A DNA stretch of 31,732 nt from JACCTH01 sp036556085 (GCA_036556085.1 DATBKE010000109.1:1-31732), one strand, 5' to 3'. Positions 15,776 through 23,924 are shown, counted from the first letter of the stretch. Numbers and translations: made by a program. The notes: generated by a model not told the origin, from the letters alone.

Positions 15776-16536
15776 GACCTTCCTCTCATTTTCAATATCG
15801 ATTCGACGGTCACCGCAATCTCGGTGGCGACGGTCTTGGCAAATTCAGCCGCCCGGGCTTCATCGGCCCAGGCCGGATTTCCGTACCAGCCTTCATTTGC
15901 GATCTCGGTGACGTCGGTTATGTAGCCGTACACCTCGCGCGAGCGCCGCATGGCATCGAGCTCTTCGGCACCTTCTGGTCTCGTGGGCCTCGAAACTCGG
16001 TCGAGCCGGGCCAGCTCGGAGTCGTGGGCGAGGACGGCGAGTGTCTCGATTCCTCCGCCGTGGGTGAGCTCGCCCCCGGCGGGGGCATAGATGCGCTGGG
16101 CGGTGTAACAGGCGTGGGCGGTGACTACGAGCACATCGTTCTTCGACTGGAGGTCGGTGGCCACTGAGTCGAGCGATGCGATGTTGCCCTCATGCCAATT
16201 GACAAAGACGAAGATGCGGCCTCCCATCCCAACCATCTCTTCGCAGAGGTTGGACAGATAGCCCTCGAAGGCGTCTCGCCTCAGCGAAATAGTGCCCGGG
16301 TGGCCGGCATGAATGGGGGTGACTCCATAAGGGCCGGCCGGGACGATGATCGCGTCCAGGATCTCGGCTAGCTCCACCGCCACCAGGTCGGCAGCCATGG
16401 TGTCTGTCCCACAGGGAAGATGCGGGCCGTGCTGTTCGATGCTCCCGAACGGCATCACCACCCGTCCGCCGCGATCGAGAAGGTCACGCACCTCGGGCGA
16501 GGCCAGGTTGTAGATCGATCGTGGGGAAGGGCTCAC
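15772..16536 (-). CDS. Creatininase-family metal-dependent amidohydrolase
   Basis: 254 residues. The zinc/manganese ligand motif is GSIEQHGPHLPCGTD, with E34, H36 and D45, the same numbers as in Pseudomonas creatininase. A second ligand block is NWHEGN (H115), and a conserved GGGIETL (E164) closes the site. The family hydrolyses cyclic amides (creatinine to creatine) and also includes MftE-like and formamidopyrimidine-type enzymes, so the exact substrate is open. In this locus, with two metal-free creatinase-like proteins nearby, ring opening of a lactam or cyclic amidine is a reasonable inference. The start is GTG and overlaps the previous stop (GTGA); its own stop overlaps the cupin start. 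Confidence 0.92.
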   Translation of the reverse strand: MSPSPRSIYNLASPEVRDLLDRGGRVVMPFGSIEQHGPHLPCGTDTMAADLVAVELAEILDAIIVPAGPYGVTPIHAGHPGTISLRRDAFEGYLSNLCEEMVGMGGRIFVFVNWHEGNIASLDSVATDLQSKNDVLVVTAHACYTAQRIYAPAGGELTHGGGIETLAVLAHDSELARLDRVSRPTRPEGAEELDAMRRSREVYGYITDVTEIANEGWYGNPAWADEARAAEFAKTVATEIAVTVESILKMRGRS

Positions 16537-17519
16537 GAAATTCCCACTCCGTCCGGCGTCACCACCGCGTGGTGGGGCGGCTGGGAATTGAGTAATCGGA
16601 GCGCCTCGGCTGCGCCAAGTCGACGAAGAGCCAGCTCGCTCTCCTCCGTGTACCAGGACATGTGCGGGGTCAGGATCAGGCGGTCGACAACATCCTCGAA
16701 CATCGTGACATCAGGGGGTTCGCGCTCGAACACATCCAGAGCCGCCATCGCCGGCCGACCTTGGGCGAGTCCGTCCACGAGAGCAACGGTGTCAACCAGG
16801 GCACCGCGGGCCGTGTTGACCAGAACCGAGCCCTCTCGCATCAGACTCAATTGCTCCGAACCGAGCAAATGACCGCGAGTCTCCGGAGGAGCATGCAGGC
16901 TCACCACATCGGAAGCGCTAAGGAGCTCGGGCAGTTCGACAAATTCGGCCTTGAGGTGAGCGAGGGCGCCGTTGAGAGCAGTCGGTACCGGATCTGCCAC
17001 CAAAAAACGATGGAAGCCGAGGCCGTTCAGCATCTGAGCCACGCGCTGACCGATACGCCCGAACCCGACGATGCCGACGGCGATGGTTGAGGGGAGATGA
17101 AGAGGCCGCAAGCCGGCCACACCCCAATACCCATCCCTCATTTGACGGTCGGCTTGAGTCAATCGACGGAGGCACGCGAGTACGAGAGTCACTGTGTGCA
17201 GCGCTACGGCCTCGGTCCCATAGTCCGGGACGTATGCCACCCACATTCCGAGCCTGCGTGCAGCATCGAGATCGACGGTTTCGGTGCCGACACCGAGGCG
17301 GACGATCGCTCGGGCGCGGAGCGCCTCCAGGGTCTCGGCGTCGAACACTGGCGCGGCACCGGCGAGGATGACGTCCACTCCCGTCGCCACTTCCAGGATC
17401 TCCGAACGGGTTCGTGCGGGACTCGAGCTGAGTTCGACGTCGCCGAGGATCTCGCGTTCGACGTCAAAGTCGCGGAAGCGGGTTCCGAGAACCGCGACTT
17501 TGGGCCGTCTGTTGCTCAT
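16533..17519 (-). CDS. D-isomer-specific 2-hydroxyacid dehydrogenase (NAD-binding)
   Basis: 328 residues from the ATG at 17519. The frame is open further upstream, but that extension lies inside the preceding gene and lacks family similarity, so the shorter start, 7 bases after the previous stop, is preferred. The nucleotide fold is VGIVGFGRIGQRVA (148-161). Catalytic residues are R238 in NTARGAL, E267 in VFEREPP and H286 in LTPHMSW. The family reduces 2-oxoacids to D-2-hydroxyacids, or the reverse, with NAD(P)H; glyoxylate, phosphoglycerate and hydroxypyruvate enzymes belong here. It overlaps the creatininase-like gene by GTGA and presumably handles a 2-oxoacid or D-hydroxyacid late in the pathway. 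Confidence 0.92.
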   Translation of the reverse strand: MSNRRPKVAVLGTRFRDFDVEREILGDVELSSSPARTRSEILEVATGVDVILAGAAPVFDAETLEALRARAIVRLGVGTETVDLDAARRLGMWVAYVPDYGTEAVALHTVTLVLACLRRLTQADRQMRDGYWGVAGLRPLHLPSTIAVGIVGFGRIGQRVAQMLNGLGFHRFLVADPVPTALNGALAHLKAEFVELPELLSASDVVSLHAPPETRGHLLGSEQLSLMREGSVLVNTARGALVDTVALVDGLAQGRPAMAALDVFEREPPDVTMFEDVVDRLILTPHMSWYTEESELALRRLGAAEALRLLNSQPPHHAVVTPDGVGIS

Positions 17520-17526
17520 CGCGCCA

Positions 17527-18507
17527 TCACCCGGTGTCGACCGTTTCGAAACACCCACTCGATGCACTTCGCTGAGCCGCCTCCAACACGGCAACAACCG
17601 CCAGGCCCTCGACTCCCGATACCTCGGGACGACTGCCACTCCGGATGGAATTGGCGAAATCAGCGAGTTGATCGGCTACTGCGTCGATTTCGGTCAGCGC
17701 GATCTCGGTGGGACCCGACTCCCCCCGGCGTTGATACCTGAGGCTGGCACCGTCGCGATCGGCGAAGGCGGCTCCCTCGGTGCCGTACACCGAAAGGCTG
17801 ATGCGCCAGGGGGTGAAGAAGGAGGAGACGAGAGTCCCCACCGCCCCGCTTCGGAACTCGAAGACCATGGCGGTGGCCTCGTCGATCGGAACCGAGCGGC
17901 CGCGCCGAGACACCGCTGCGACCCTGGTGATCGGTCCCGCCAGGTAGTGAAAGTTCTCAATTTGATGGATTCCCAATGACGTCATCGACCCGAGAGGACT
18001 CTCTTCTTCTTGCCAGCGCCAAGCGCCTTCGGGGATGCGATTGGGGAGGGAATGGTTCGCCTCTAGCGTTTCGATTTCGCCGATGGCGCCATCGTCGATA
18101 AGGCGCTTCATCTCGCGATGAGCTGGATGGCGTCGTCGTTGGAACCCAACCTGAAGCACGATGCCGGAAGCGTCTGCCGCCTTCACGCAGGCTCGAGCAT
18201 CCTCGACCGATAAGGCTAAAGGCTTCTCGATGAAAACGTGCTTTCCCGCGTCGGCCGCCGTCTCCACCAACTCTCGATGGCTCTGATGTGACGTGGCGAT
18301 AAGCACCGCGTCGACTGAGGCGTCGCTGAAGATCTCCTCGAGACTCGACGCCGGCTCACAGCCCAGTTCAGTGGCGAATTCTTTTCTGGTTTCCTCGGTG
18401 CGGGCGTAGCAGGCCACCAGGTCGATGCCGGCGTCCAACGCCGCCCGGGCGAGTTCCTTCCCCCACCATCCCAAGCCGATGCTGGCCACCCTCACCCTCT
18501 CGGCCAT
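17527..18507 (-). CDS. Gfo/Idh/MocA-family NAD(P)-dependent dehydrogenase, first gene of the nine-gene operon
   Basis: 326 residues. IGLGWWGKEL (10-19) starts the Rossmann fold, IEKPLALS (93-100) carries the catalytic lysine, and H181 in SLGIHQIENF is the likely acid/base residue. AAGGAG lies 4 bases before the ATG at 18507. It is the most upstream gene of the minus-strand operon, so its upstream gap (18508-18605), shared with the molybdenum hydroxylase gene, holds the control region. TAGGAT at 18545-18550 could be its -10, with a weak -35. It is related in length and motifs to the dehydrogenase at 14335 but keeps the standard EKP, so the two probably act on different hydroxylated or imine intermediates. 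Confidence 0.92.
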   Translation of the reverse strand: MAERVRVASIGLGWWGKELARAALDAGIDLVACYARTEETRKEFATELGCEPASSLEEIFSDASVDAVLIATSHQSHRELVETAADAGKHVFIEKPLALSVEDARACVKAADASGIVLQVGFQRRRHPAHREMKRLIDDGAIGEIETLEANHSLPNRIPEGAWRWQEEESPLGSMTSLGIHQIENFHYLAGPITRVAAVSRRGRSVPIDEATAMVFEFRSGAVGTLVSSFFTPWRISLSVYGTEGAAFADRDGASLRYQRRGESGPTEIALTEIDAVADQLADFANSIRSGSRPEVSGVEGLAVVAVLEAAQRSASSGCFETVDTG

Positions 18508-18559
18508 GACTCTCCTTCAAGCCTGATCATCTCCCCCGCCGGCGATCCTACCCTCGTCC

Positions 18560-18571
18560 GCAATCGATTGT
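18560..18571. promoter_or_regulatory. Putative LacI-type operator, copy 2
   Basis: GCAATCGATTGT contains the perfect 10-base palindrome CAATCGATTG (18561-18570), the most symmetric of the copies. It sits in the gap between the divergent nine-gene operon and the molybdenum hydroxylase gene and overlaps the -35 candidate of the latter, so a single bound repressor could affect both directions. Confidence 0.55.
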
Positions 18572-18597
18572 GCTCGCGTGGGTGGCAGAGCTATAAA
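18568..18597 (+). promoter_or_regulatory. Candidate promoter of the molybdenum hydroxylase gene
   Basis: TTGTGC (18568-18573), an 18-base spacer and TATAAA (18592-18597) form a good -35/-10 pair. Transcription would begin near 18604, only a base or two before the GTG at 18606, which favours that start over the ATG at 18600 and makes the message nearly leaderless. The -35 overlaps the putative operator. Confidence 0.5.
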
Positions 18598-18605
18598 GGA
18601 TGGGC

Positions 18606-20885
18606 GTGGACGAGATCCCCTACTTCGAGGCTCGCTCGTCCCTCCGACGGGAAGACCTTCGCCTCATCACCGGTGCCGGGCGCTACGTCGCCGACCTCGC
18701 CCCACCAGAGACGATCCATGTCGCCTTCGTGCGCAGCACCGAGGCCCATGCCCGGATTACGGAGATCGATACCGACGCGGTTTTCGGAGCAAACGTGATA
18801 GGCGTGTTCACCGCCGAGGACCTGAATCTCGCCGACATCCCCGGTGACAGCATTGCCGCCGCCGCCCCCGCATTTCCCCGGCCTCACCTCGCCCACGAGA
18901 AGGTCCGTTACGTCGGCGAACCAATCGCGGTGGTGGCTGCCAGGTCGCTCGCCGCGGCGGTCGACGCCGCCGATTCGGTCTGGGTGGATTACGAGTCCAT
19001 TCCTGCGGTGGTCGACCCACGCGCGAGCCTCGCCGACGAAGTGATCATTCACCGGAGCGCGGGCACCAATGTCGTCCACAGATCTGACCTGTCGGCGGGA
19101 GAATCACTGGACGACTACGAGGTCGTGGTCGAGGTTGCCGTAACCAACCAAAGGCTTGCTCCCAATCCCATCGAACCTCTGGTCATCCTCGCCGTCCCCG
19201 AGGAGGACGGGCGCCTGACCGTCTACATCAGCCACCAGCGACCTCATGGCGTGCAGGCGCGCCTCTCCCAGCTGATCCCAATGGATCGCAACAAGCTCCA
19301 CGTAGTCGTTCCCGACGTGGGAGGGGCGTTCGGGATGAAGGGAATGACTTACCCCGAGCACACAGTGACCGCTGCTATCGCGCTTCGCCTATCCCAACCG
19401 GTGATGTGGACGGAGCAGCGTCGGGAACACCTGAGCGGAGGTACCCACGGCCGGGGCTCGTTCCACCGGGTGAAGCTCATGGGGAAACAGAACGGTCGTA
19501 TTCAGCGGGCCGAGATCGACATCCTGGCGGATGTAGGTGCCTATCCCCACAACGGAACCGGGATTCCCAATTTCTCCCGACTGGTGGCACTCGGCCTGTA
19601 CGACATCGAAAACGTGTCGGTGAAGACCACCGCGGTGGTAACCAACACGGCCCCAACCGGGTCGTATCGAGGCGCCGGACGGCCCGAGGCCGCGTACGCA
19701 ATCGAGCGGGCGGTTGACGCCTTCGCCCGGGCGGCGAATCTCGATCCGGTCGAGGTTCGGTTGGCAAACTTCATACCCTCTCAAGCCCTGCCTCACCGGA
19801 CACCAACCGGCGCCCTCTACGACTCCGGCGACTATGCCGCAGCCCTGCGCTTGGCCGTTGATCTGGTGGAACTGGATCGCCTCAGGCAGGAGCAGCAGGA
19901 ACGTCGCGCCGACGGGCGCAATCCCATCGGAGTGGGCTTTGGTGCATTTGTCGAGCGGGCCGGGGGCGCAGTCGACGGCGGGGAGTACGGTCGTATCGAA
20001 GTCGATCGGGCCGGTGCGATCACGCTGCGAACTGGTTCGGCCTCCTCGGGCCAAGGCCACGAGACGGCATGGGCGCAACTAGCGGCGGACGCGCTCGGTG
20101 TCTCCCCAGAAGCTGTTCGCTACGTGGCGGGAGATACCGACGAGGTCGCCCAGGGCACCGGGACCTTCGCCAGCCGGTCGGCTCAGATCGGGGGAGCGGC
20201 GATCTGGCGATCGGCCCATGTGGTGAGGGAGAAGGCGATCGACTTGGTCGCCGACCTCCTGGAGTCGGCGTCGACAGATGTGCTGATATCAAATGGAATC
20301 TTCTCCATCGCCGGAGTGCCGGGAACGGAGATGAACTGGTCACAGGTGGCGGAGGCGGCCGACGAACGCGGCGTAGATCTCACGGCGGAAGAATGGTTCG
20401 TGCCCGGCGCCCAGACATTTCCATACGGAGTGCACGTGGCGGTGGTGGAAGTGGACCTCGAAACCGGGGAGGTTGACCTTCTCCGCATGGTGGCGATCGA
20501 CGACTGCGGCAATGTCCTCAACCCCATGATCGTGGAGGGCCAGCTCCATGGTTCCCTGATGCAGGGAATCGGCCAGGCCCTCTACGAGGGAGTCCAGTAT
20601 TCCGAGCACGGACAGCTGCTCACCTCGACCCTGGTCGACTACGCCATTCCACGCGCCGGCGATGCTCCACCGATTACCTCGCAACGTCTCGTGCATCCGG
20701 CCCCGTCCAACCCCCTCGGTGTCAAGGGGACGGGGGAGGCGGGCTGCATCGGCGCTCCACCGGCGATAGTTAATGCAGTACTGGACGCCCTTGCCTCGTA
20801 TGGAGTGTCGGATATCGAGATGCCGCTCCGACCGGCGACGGTGTGGACTGCGCTGGCACAATTCAAGGACTGGAACATCGAGTGA
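18606..20885 (+). CDS. Xanthine dehydrogenase/CoxL-family molybdopterin-binding large subunit
   Basis: 759 residues from GTG 18606. An ATG at 18600 is in frame but overlaps both AAAGGA and the promoter's start point. The N-terminal a/b hammerhead domain (about 18-130) is followed by the molybdopterin-binding domain with GGAFGMK (239-245), GSYRGAGR (352-359), SGQGHET (481-487) and the catalytic glutamate E711 in VKGTGEAG. The AYRCSFR loop that marks true CO dehydrogenase is absent; the GSYRGAGR form is that of other aerobic molybdenum hydroxylases, which hydroxylate N-heterocycles or aldehydes using water. The usual [2Fe-2S] and FAD subunits are not adjacent or anywhere in the window. It is followed after 14 bases by a hydrolase gene, likely co-transcribed. 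Confidence 0.93.
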   Translation: MDEIPYFEARSSLRREDLRLITGAGRYVADLAPPETIHVAFVRSTEAHARITEIDTDAVFGANVIGVFTAEDLNLADIPGDSIAAAAPAFPRPHLAHEKVRYVGEPIAVVAARSLAAAVDAADSVWVDYESIPAVVDPRASLADEVIIHRSAGTNVVHRSDLSAGESLDDYEVVVEVAVTNQRLAPNPIEPLVILAVPEEDGRLTVYISHQRPHGVQARLSQLIPMDRNKLHVVVPDVGGAFGMKGMTYPEHTVTAAIALRLSQPVMWTEQRREHLSGGTHGRGSFHRVKLMGKQNGRIQRAEIDILADVGAYPHNGTGIPNFSRLVALGLYDIENVSVKTTAVVTNTAPTGSYRGAGRPEAAYAIERAVDAFARAANLDPVEVRLANFIPSQALPHRTPTGALYDSGDYAAALRLAVDLVELDRLRQEQQERRADGRNPIGVGFGAFVERAGGAVDGGEYGRIEVDRAGAITLRTGSASSGQGHETAWAQLAADALGVSPEAVRYVAGDTDEVAQGTGTFASRSAQIGGAAIWRSAHVVREKAIDLVADLLESASTDVLISNGIFSIAGVPGTEMNWSQVAEAADERGVDLTAEEWFVPGAQTFPYGVHVAVVEVDLETGEVDLLRMVAIDDCGNVLNPMIVEGQLHGSLMQGIGQALYEGVQYSEHGQLLTSTLVDYAIPRAGDAPPITSQRLVHPAPSNPLGVKGTGEAGCIGAPPAIVNAVLDALASYGVSDIEMPLRPATVWTALAQFKDWNIE

Positions 20886-20899
20886 GAAGGGATCAACCC

Positions 20900-21799
20900 A
20901 TGGACCCCGAAAACGTCGCCATCACGGAGGAAGTAGTTGGCTCCGAGATCCCCGTAGAACTCAGATATCTGGAGACCTGGGACGGCCTCTATGCGCCAAT
21001 CGGGCTTCGTCTCCCTCCTGGCGACGGACCCTTTCCCCTGGTTCTTCTCGCCTCCGGGAACGGTGGAGGAGGCATGGCCTGGATCAGGAATGCGGTCGCC
21101 AACCGTGGCTACATCATGGAGCGTCTCCTCGAGCGGGGGTACGCATGCGCCTGGATTCGTTATCGAACCGAAGTTGAGCTCGGCTACGAGAACGGGGGTC
21201 GCCTGGTTCGTGACACCAGACAAGGGCGCGACATGTTCAATCGCTCACCCTTGGAGTACGAGGACGAGATCGCCATCGTTGAGCAACTCAAGAAGGACCC
21301 GCGCATCGATGCCGAGCGGGTGGGCTTGATCGGAATGAGCCATGGTGGGGAGATGGTGCTCAAGATCACCTCCGAGTACCAGGGCATCAAAGCGGCGGTG
21401 GCTTCCGAACCCGCCTCGCATGAGTTCTTGGCGTTGACCCCCGACGACACCGCCTTTGTCGAGCCCGACACGGGCATGCGCAACATCGAGGAAATGCAGA
21501 TGGTGGAAACGGAAAAGGTGCGCTCACGTATCGACATGAAGAAGGCGGCCGAGCGGATCTCGACGATCGACACCCCGATCCTGGTTATGGGGAGGGAAGA
21601 CGATCACCTGCAGGGGATATTTCGGGTCTCCTACGAGTTGCTGGCCGAGGCCGGCAAACCAGTGGAGTGGGTCAGCTGGGATCACGACCTCCATGGCTAC
21701 GTCTATCCCTTGCGCGGTCCCGATGGCCAATACGAAGTCAACGAGGTGGCCGAAGCCGCGATTGCCGGCGTCCTCGACTATCTAGAGCGCCAACTTTAG
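20900..21799 (+). CDS. Alpha/beta hydrolase, dienelactone hydrolase/prolyl oligopeptidase-like
   Basis: 299 residues from ATG 20900, with AAGGGA 7 bases upstream. The frame extends 5' into the previous gene, but that part is an overlap artefact. The nucleophile is S147 in LIGMSHGGEM, the acid D234 or D235 in GREDDHLQG, and the base H265 in DHDLHGYVYP. The short single domain without a propeller or lid resembles dienelactone hydrolases and S9-type acyl hydrolases. It forms a two-gene unit with the molybdenum hydroxylase and converges on the dehydrogenase gene at 21811 with 11 bases between stops. Likely cytoplasmic ester, lactone or amide hydrolysis of the hydroxylated product; the substrate is unknown. 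Confidence 0.91.
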   Translation: MDPENVAITEEVVGSEIPVELRYLETWDGLYAPIGLRLPPGDGPFPLVLLASGNGGGGMAWIRNAVANRGYIMERLLERGYACAWIRYRTEVELGYENGGRLVRDTRQGRDMFNRSPLEYEDEIAIVEQLKKDPRIDAERVGLIGMSHGGEMVLKITSEYQGIKAAVASEPASHEFLALTPDDTAFVEPDTGMRNIEEMQMVETEKVRSRIDMKKAAERISTIDTPILVMGREDDHLQGIFRVSYELLAEAGKPVEWVSWDHDLHGYVYPLRGPDGQYEVNEVAEAAIAGVLDYLERQL

Positions 21800-21810
21800 A
21801 CCGCGGGGCT

Positions 21811-22746
21811 TTAGCTCAGCCCGTCGGAGATTTCTTTGTTCTCGGAAGCGAGATCGATCCCGGTGCCCTCGGCGTGTCGGGCCAGCATCGAGGCGAAGTC
21901 CTGGTCGCCGTAACCCCGCCCGATGCCGTCCATGACGATCTGGTGCACGAGGGCGGCGGTCGGAAGGGGGACCCCGAGCAGCCTTCCGGTCTCGAGACCT
22001 AACTCGAAGTCCTTGCGAAGTAGGTGCCAGGTAAACGAGGGGGTGTAGTCGAGGTTCACGAAGGCCGGAGTCTTGTACCGGGTGAAGGTCGAGCCCATGA
22101 CGCTGTCATTGAGGAACTCGAGGAAGTCGGCGCGCGACACTCCGGCCGCTTCGGCTAGGAGAGTGATCTCCGCGAGGGACTGCGTGACCACACCGAGCAT
22201 CAGGTTGTGGCATATCTTGACGAGGCGAGCTTCATCCCCCTCACCCACATAGGTGACCTTGCGCCCGAAGCACTCGAGGTAGGGGAGCGCGGTCTCATAC
22301 GCGTCCTTCGGACCTGACACCACCGAGGTGAGACGGCCCGACTTCACGACCTTCGGATTGCCCGACACCGGCGCCGCCAACACTGCGGTTCCCAATTCCG
22401 CCGCCCGCCTGGTGAGAGTCTGTGAGGTGCTGGCGTCGATCGTCGTCGAGTCGACGATGATTTCTGGCCGGCTATCGGAGCGAGAGAGCACCCCCTCTGG
22501 CCCCAGCGTCACTTCGAGGACATCTTCAGGACCGGCGACCATGGTGAAGACGATGTCCCGCTCGGCGAGGTCAGCCGGTGAGTCCACGATTTTCGCACCC
22601 TTGGCGGCCAGGGGCTCGGCCTTGGAGCGGGTGCGGTTGTAGACCCAGAGATCCACATCCGAGGCCAGCAAGCGGGCCACGAGGGCTGCGCCCATCCGAC
22701 CCGCTCCGATCCAGCCCACCCGGTGCGGGTACTTGTTTTCGGCCAT
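21811..22746 (-). CDS. NAD(P)-dependent beta-hydroxyacid dehydrogenase (3-hydroxyisobutyrate dehydrogenase family)
   Basis: 311 residues from ATG 22746 (GAGGGG 4 bases upstream); longer readings run into the control region. The Rossmann fold carries WIGAGRMGAAL (12-22). The substrate-binding PVSGN is at 126-130, with N instead of the usual second G. The catalytic lysine K177 and N181 form the KxxxN motif in LVKICHNLML. The all-alpha C-terminal domain is complete. Family members oxidise 3-hydroxyisobutyrate or glycerate, or reduce tartronate semialdehyde or succinic semialdehyde. It is divergent from the LacI-family gene, with which it shares a putative operator and promoter at 22787-22827, a common arrangement for a substrate-induced pathway gene. 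Confidence 0.92.
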   Translation of the reverse strand: MAENKYPHRVGWIGAGRMGAALVARLLASDVDLWVYNRTRSKAEPLAAKGAKIVDSPADLAERDIVFTMVAGPEDVLEVTLGPEGVLSRSDSRPEIIVDSTTIDASTSQTLTRRAAELGTAVLAAPVSGNPKVVKSGRLTSVVSGPKDAYETALPYLECFGRKVTYVGEGDEARLVKICHNLMLGVVTQSLAEITLLAEAAGVSRADFLEFLNDSVMGSTFTRYKTPAFVNLDYTPSFTWHLLRKDFELGLETGRLLGVPLPTAALVHQIVMDGIGRGYGDQDFASMLARHAEGTGIDLASENKEISDGLS

Positions 22747-22786
22747 GTCTCCCCTCGCGCTGGCGGTCACCGGTGCTGATCGCTCC

Positions 22787-22798
22787 GCAATCGTTTGT
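22787..22798. promoter_or_regulatory. Putative LacI-type operator, copy 3 (autoregulatory site)
   Basis: GCAATCGTTTGT lies in the 128-base gap between the dehydrogenase gene (start 22746) and the LacI-family gene (start 22875). It shares CAATCG(A/T)TTG with the copies at 2886 and 18560. As at 2886, it directly abuts a -10 candidate. Location next to the regulator's own gene is the main reason to link the motif to this regulator. Confidence 0.55.
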
Positions 22799-22827
22799 AG
22801 TATCGGATCTTTGGCGGGGCAGCGCAA
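22799..22827 (-). promoter_or_regulatory. Candidate promoter of the dehydrogenase gene
   Basis: On the minus strand TTGCGC (22827-22822), a 17-base spacer and GATACT (22804-22799) form a moderate -35/-10 pair, followed at once by the putative operator. The layout matches that at 2886-2926. Both hexamers deviate from consensus, as expected in GC-rich genomes. Confidence 0.4.
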
Positions 22828-22874
22828 ACAGGCCCTCCGCTCTGAGCTGCACAACTCTCCGAGCAGCGGGCGCA

Positions 22875-23918
22875 ATGAATACCCTCCGGGCCAACGTGTC
22901 GTCGATCCGATCCACATTGAAAGACGTGGCCCGCGAGGCGGGGGTGCACATCTCGACGGCATCGCGGGCCCTGAACCCGAGCACCGCCTTCATCGTCCAC
23001 CCGGTGACAGTGGAGCGGGTTGCCGAGGCTGCTCGCAAGCTGGGCTACCGGCCCCACCCTCTCGCGCGCGGACTGCGGACCAACCGCACCATGTCGGTGG
23101 GAGTGATCATCCCCGACGTCGAGAACCCCCTCTTCGGTCCGATCATCGCCGGAGCGGAGTCGGTGCTCGTCGAGGAGGGCTACTCGGTCCTCATAGGCAA
23201 TGCCGACCGGGGGCCGGATCACGCCGACAGCCTGACAGAGGACATGCTGGAGCGTCACGTCGACGGTCTGATCCTCGCCACTCCTGGTCGGATCGTTTCC
23301 GAGACCGCCAGGCAAGCTCAGCGAGACGTTGCGATGGTCCTCGTCAACCGCTCGGTCGACGACGACTCCATTCCGGCGATCGTCGGCGACGACCACGCCG
23401 GCATCGGTCTGGCGGTGAGGCATTTGCGGGAATTGGGTCACGAGCGCATCGGGCATGTGGCAGGGCCGGAATGGGTCTCGACCGGCCGGGGCAGACGTGA
23501 TGCGTTCCGCGACTGGATGTCGACTGTGGGTCTCGAAGCCGATGGCCTCGTCGAGGAGGCCGAGTGGTATCAGGTGGAACCGGGGATGACGTCGGCCTTG
23601 GCCCTACTCAGCCGTCACCCCGACCTCACTGCGATCGTTGCCGCCAACGACTTGTTGGGGCTTGGGTGTTATCGGGCGGTGAGGTCTCTGGGCAAGGTCA
23701 TCGGCGGAGACGTTTCCATAACCGGCTACAACGACATGCCCCTGCTGGATCTGATGCAGCCATCCATGACGGCGGTGCGGGTTCCCTATCGCCGGATGGG
23801 AGCCGATGCCGCCAGCACGCTTCTGGCGCTAATCGCCGGGGAGGACGTCTCCCCGGGTCGCGTGCTGCTCTCACCGACCCTCGCCATTAGGTCGTCGACC
23901 GCCCCTCCCTCCACATAG
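22875..23918 (+). CDS. LacI/PurR-family transcriptional regulator
   Basis: 347 residues from ATG 22875. The frame is open far upstream, but the family begins shortly before the helix-turn-helix. The DNA-binding domain is TLKDVAREAGVHISTASRAL (14-33), followed by GYRP (57-60) and the hinge helix ending LARGLRT, whose leucine inserts at the central CG of family operators. The ligand domain begins near residue 72 with VGVIIPDVENP and is a full periplasmic-binding-protein fold, ending with the TGYNDMP and IRSST segments. It probably represses the locus until a pathway metabolite binds. The ribosome site is weak, consistent with low expression. An in-frame GTG at 22896 is an alternative start. Confidence 0.93.
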   Translation: MNTLRANVSSIRSTLKDVAREAGVHISTASRALNPSTAFIVHPVTVERVAEAARKLGYRPHPLARGLRTNRTMSVGVIIPDVENPLFGPIIAGAESVLVEEGYSVLIGNADRGPDHADSLTEDMLERHVDGLILATPGRIVSETARQAQRDVAMVLVNRSVDDDSIPAIVGDDHAGIGLAVRHLRELGHERIGHVAGPEWVSTGRGRRDAFRDWMSTVGLEADGLVEEAEWYQVEPGMTSALALLSRHPDLTAIVAANDLLGLGCYRAVRSLGKVIGGDVSITGYNDMPLLDLMQPSMTAVRVPYRRMGADAASTLLALIAGEDVSPGRVLLSPTLAIRSSTAPPST

Positions 23919-23924
23919 CGTCGG

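Noticed and set aside
18606..20885. Carbon monoxide dehydrogenase large subunit (CoxL form I)
   Set aside because: The AYRCSFR active-site loop of true CO dehydrogenase is missing; the equivalent segment reads GSYRGAGR, and no CoxM or CoxS genes are adjacent.
21806..21822. Small stem GGGCT/AGCCC at the convergent stops of the hydrolase and dehydrogenase genes
   Set aside because: Five base pairs with a seven-base loop and no U-tract; too weak to call a terminator.
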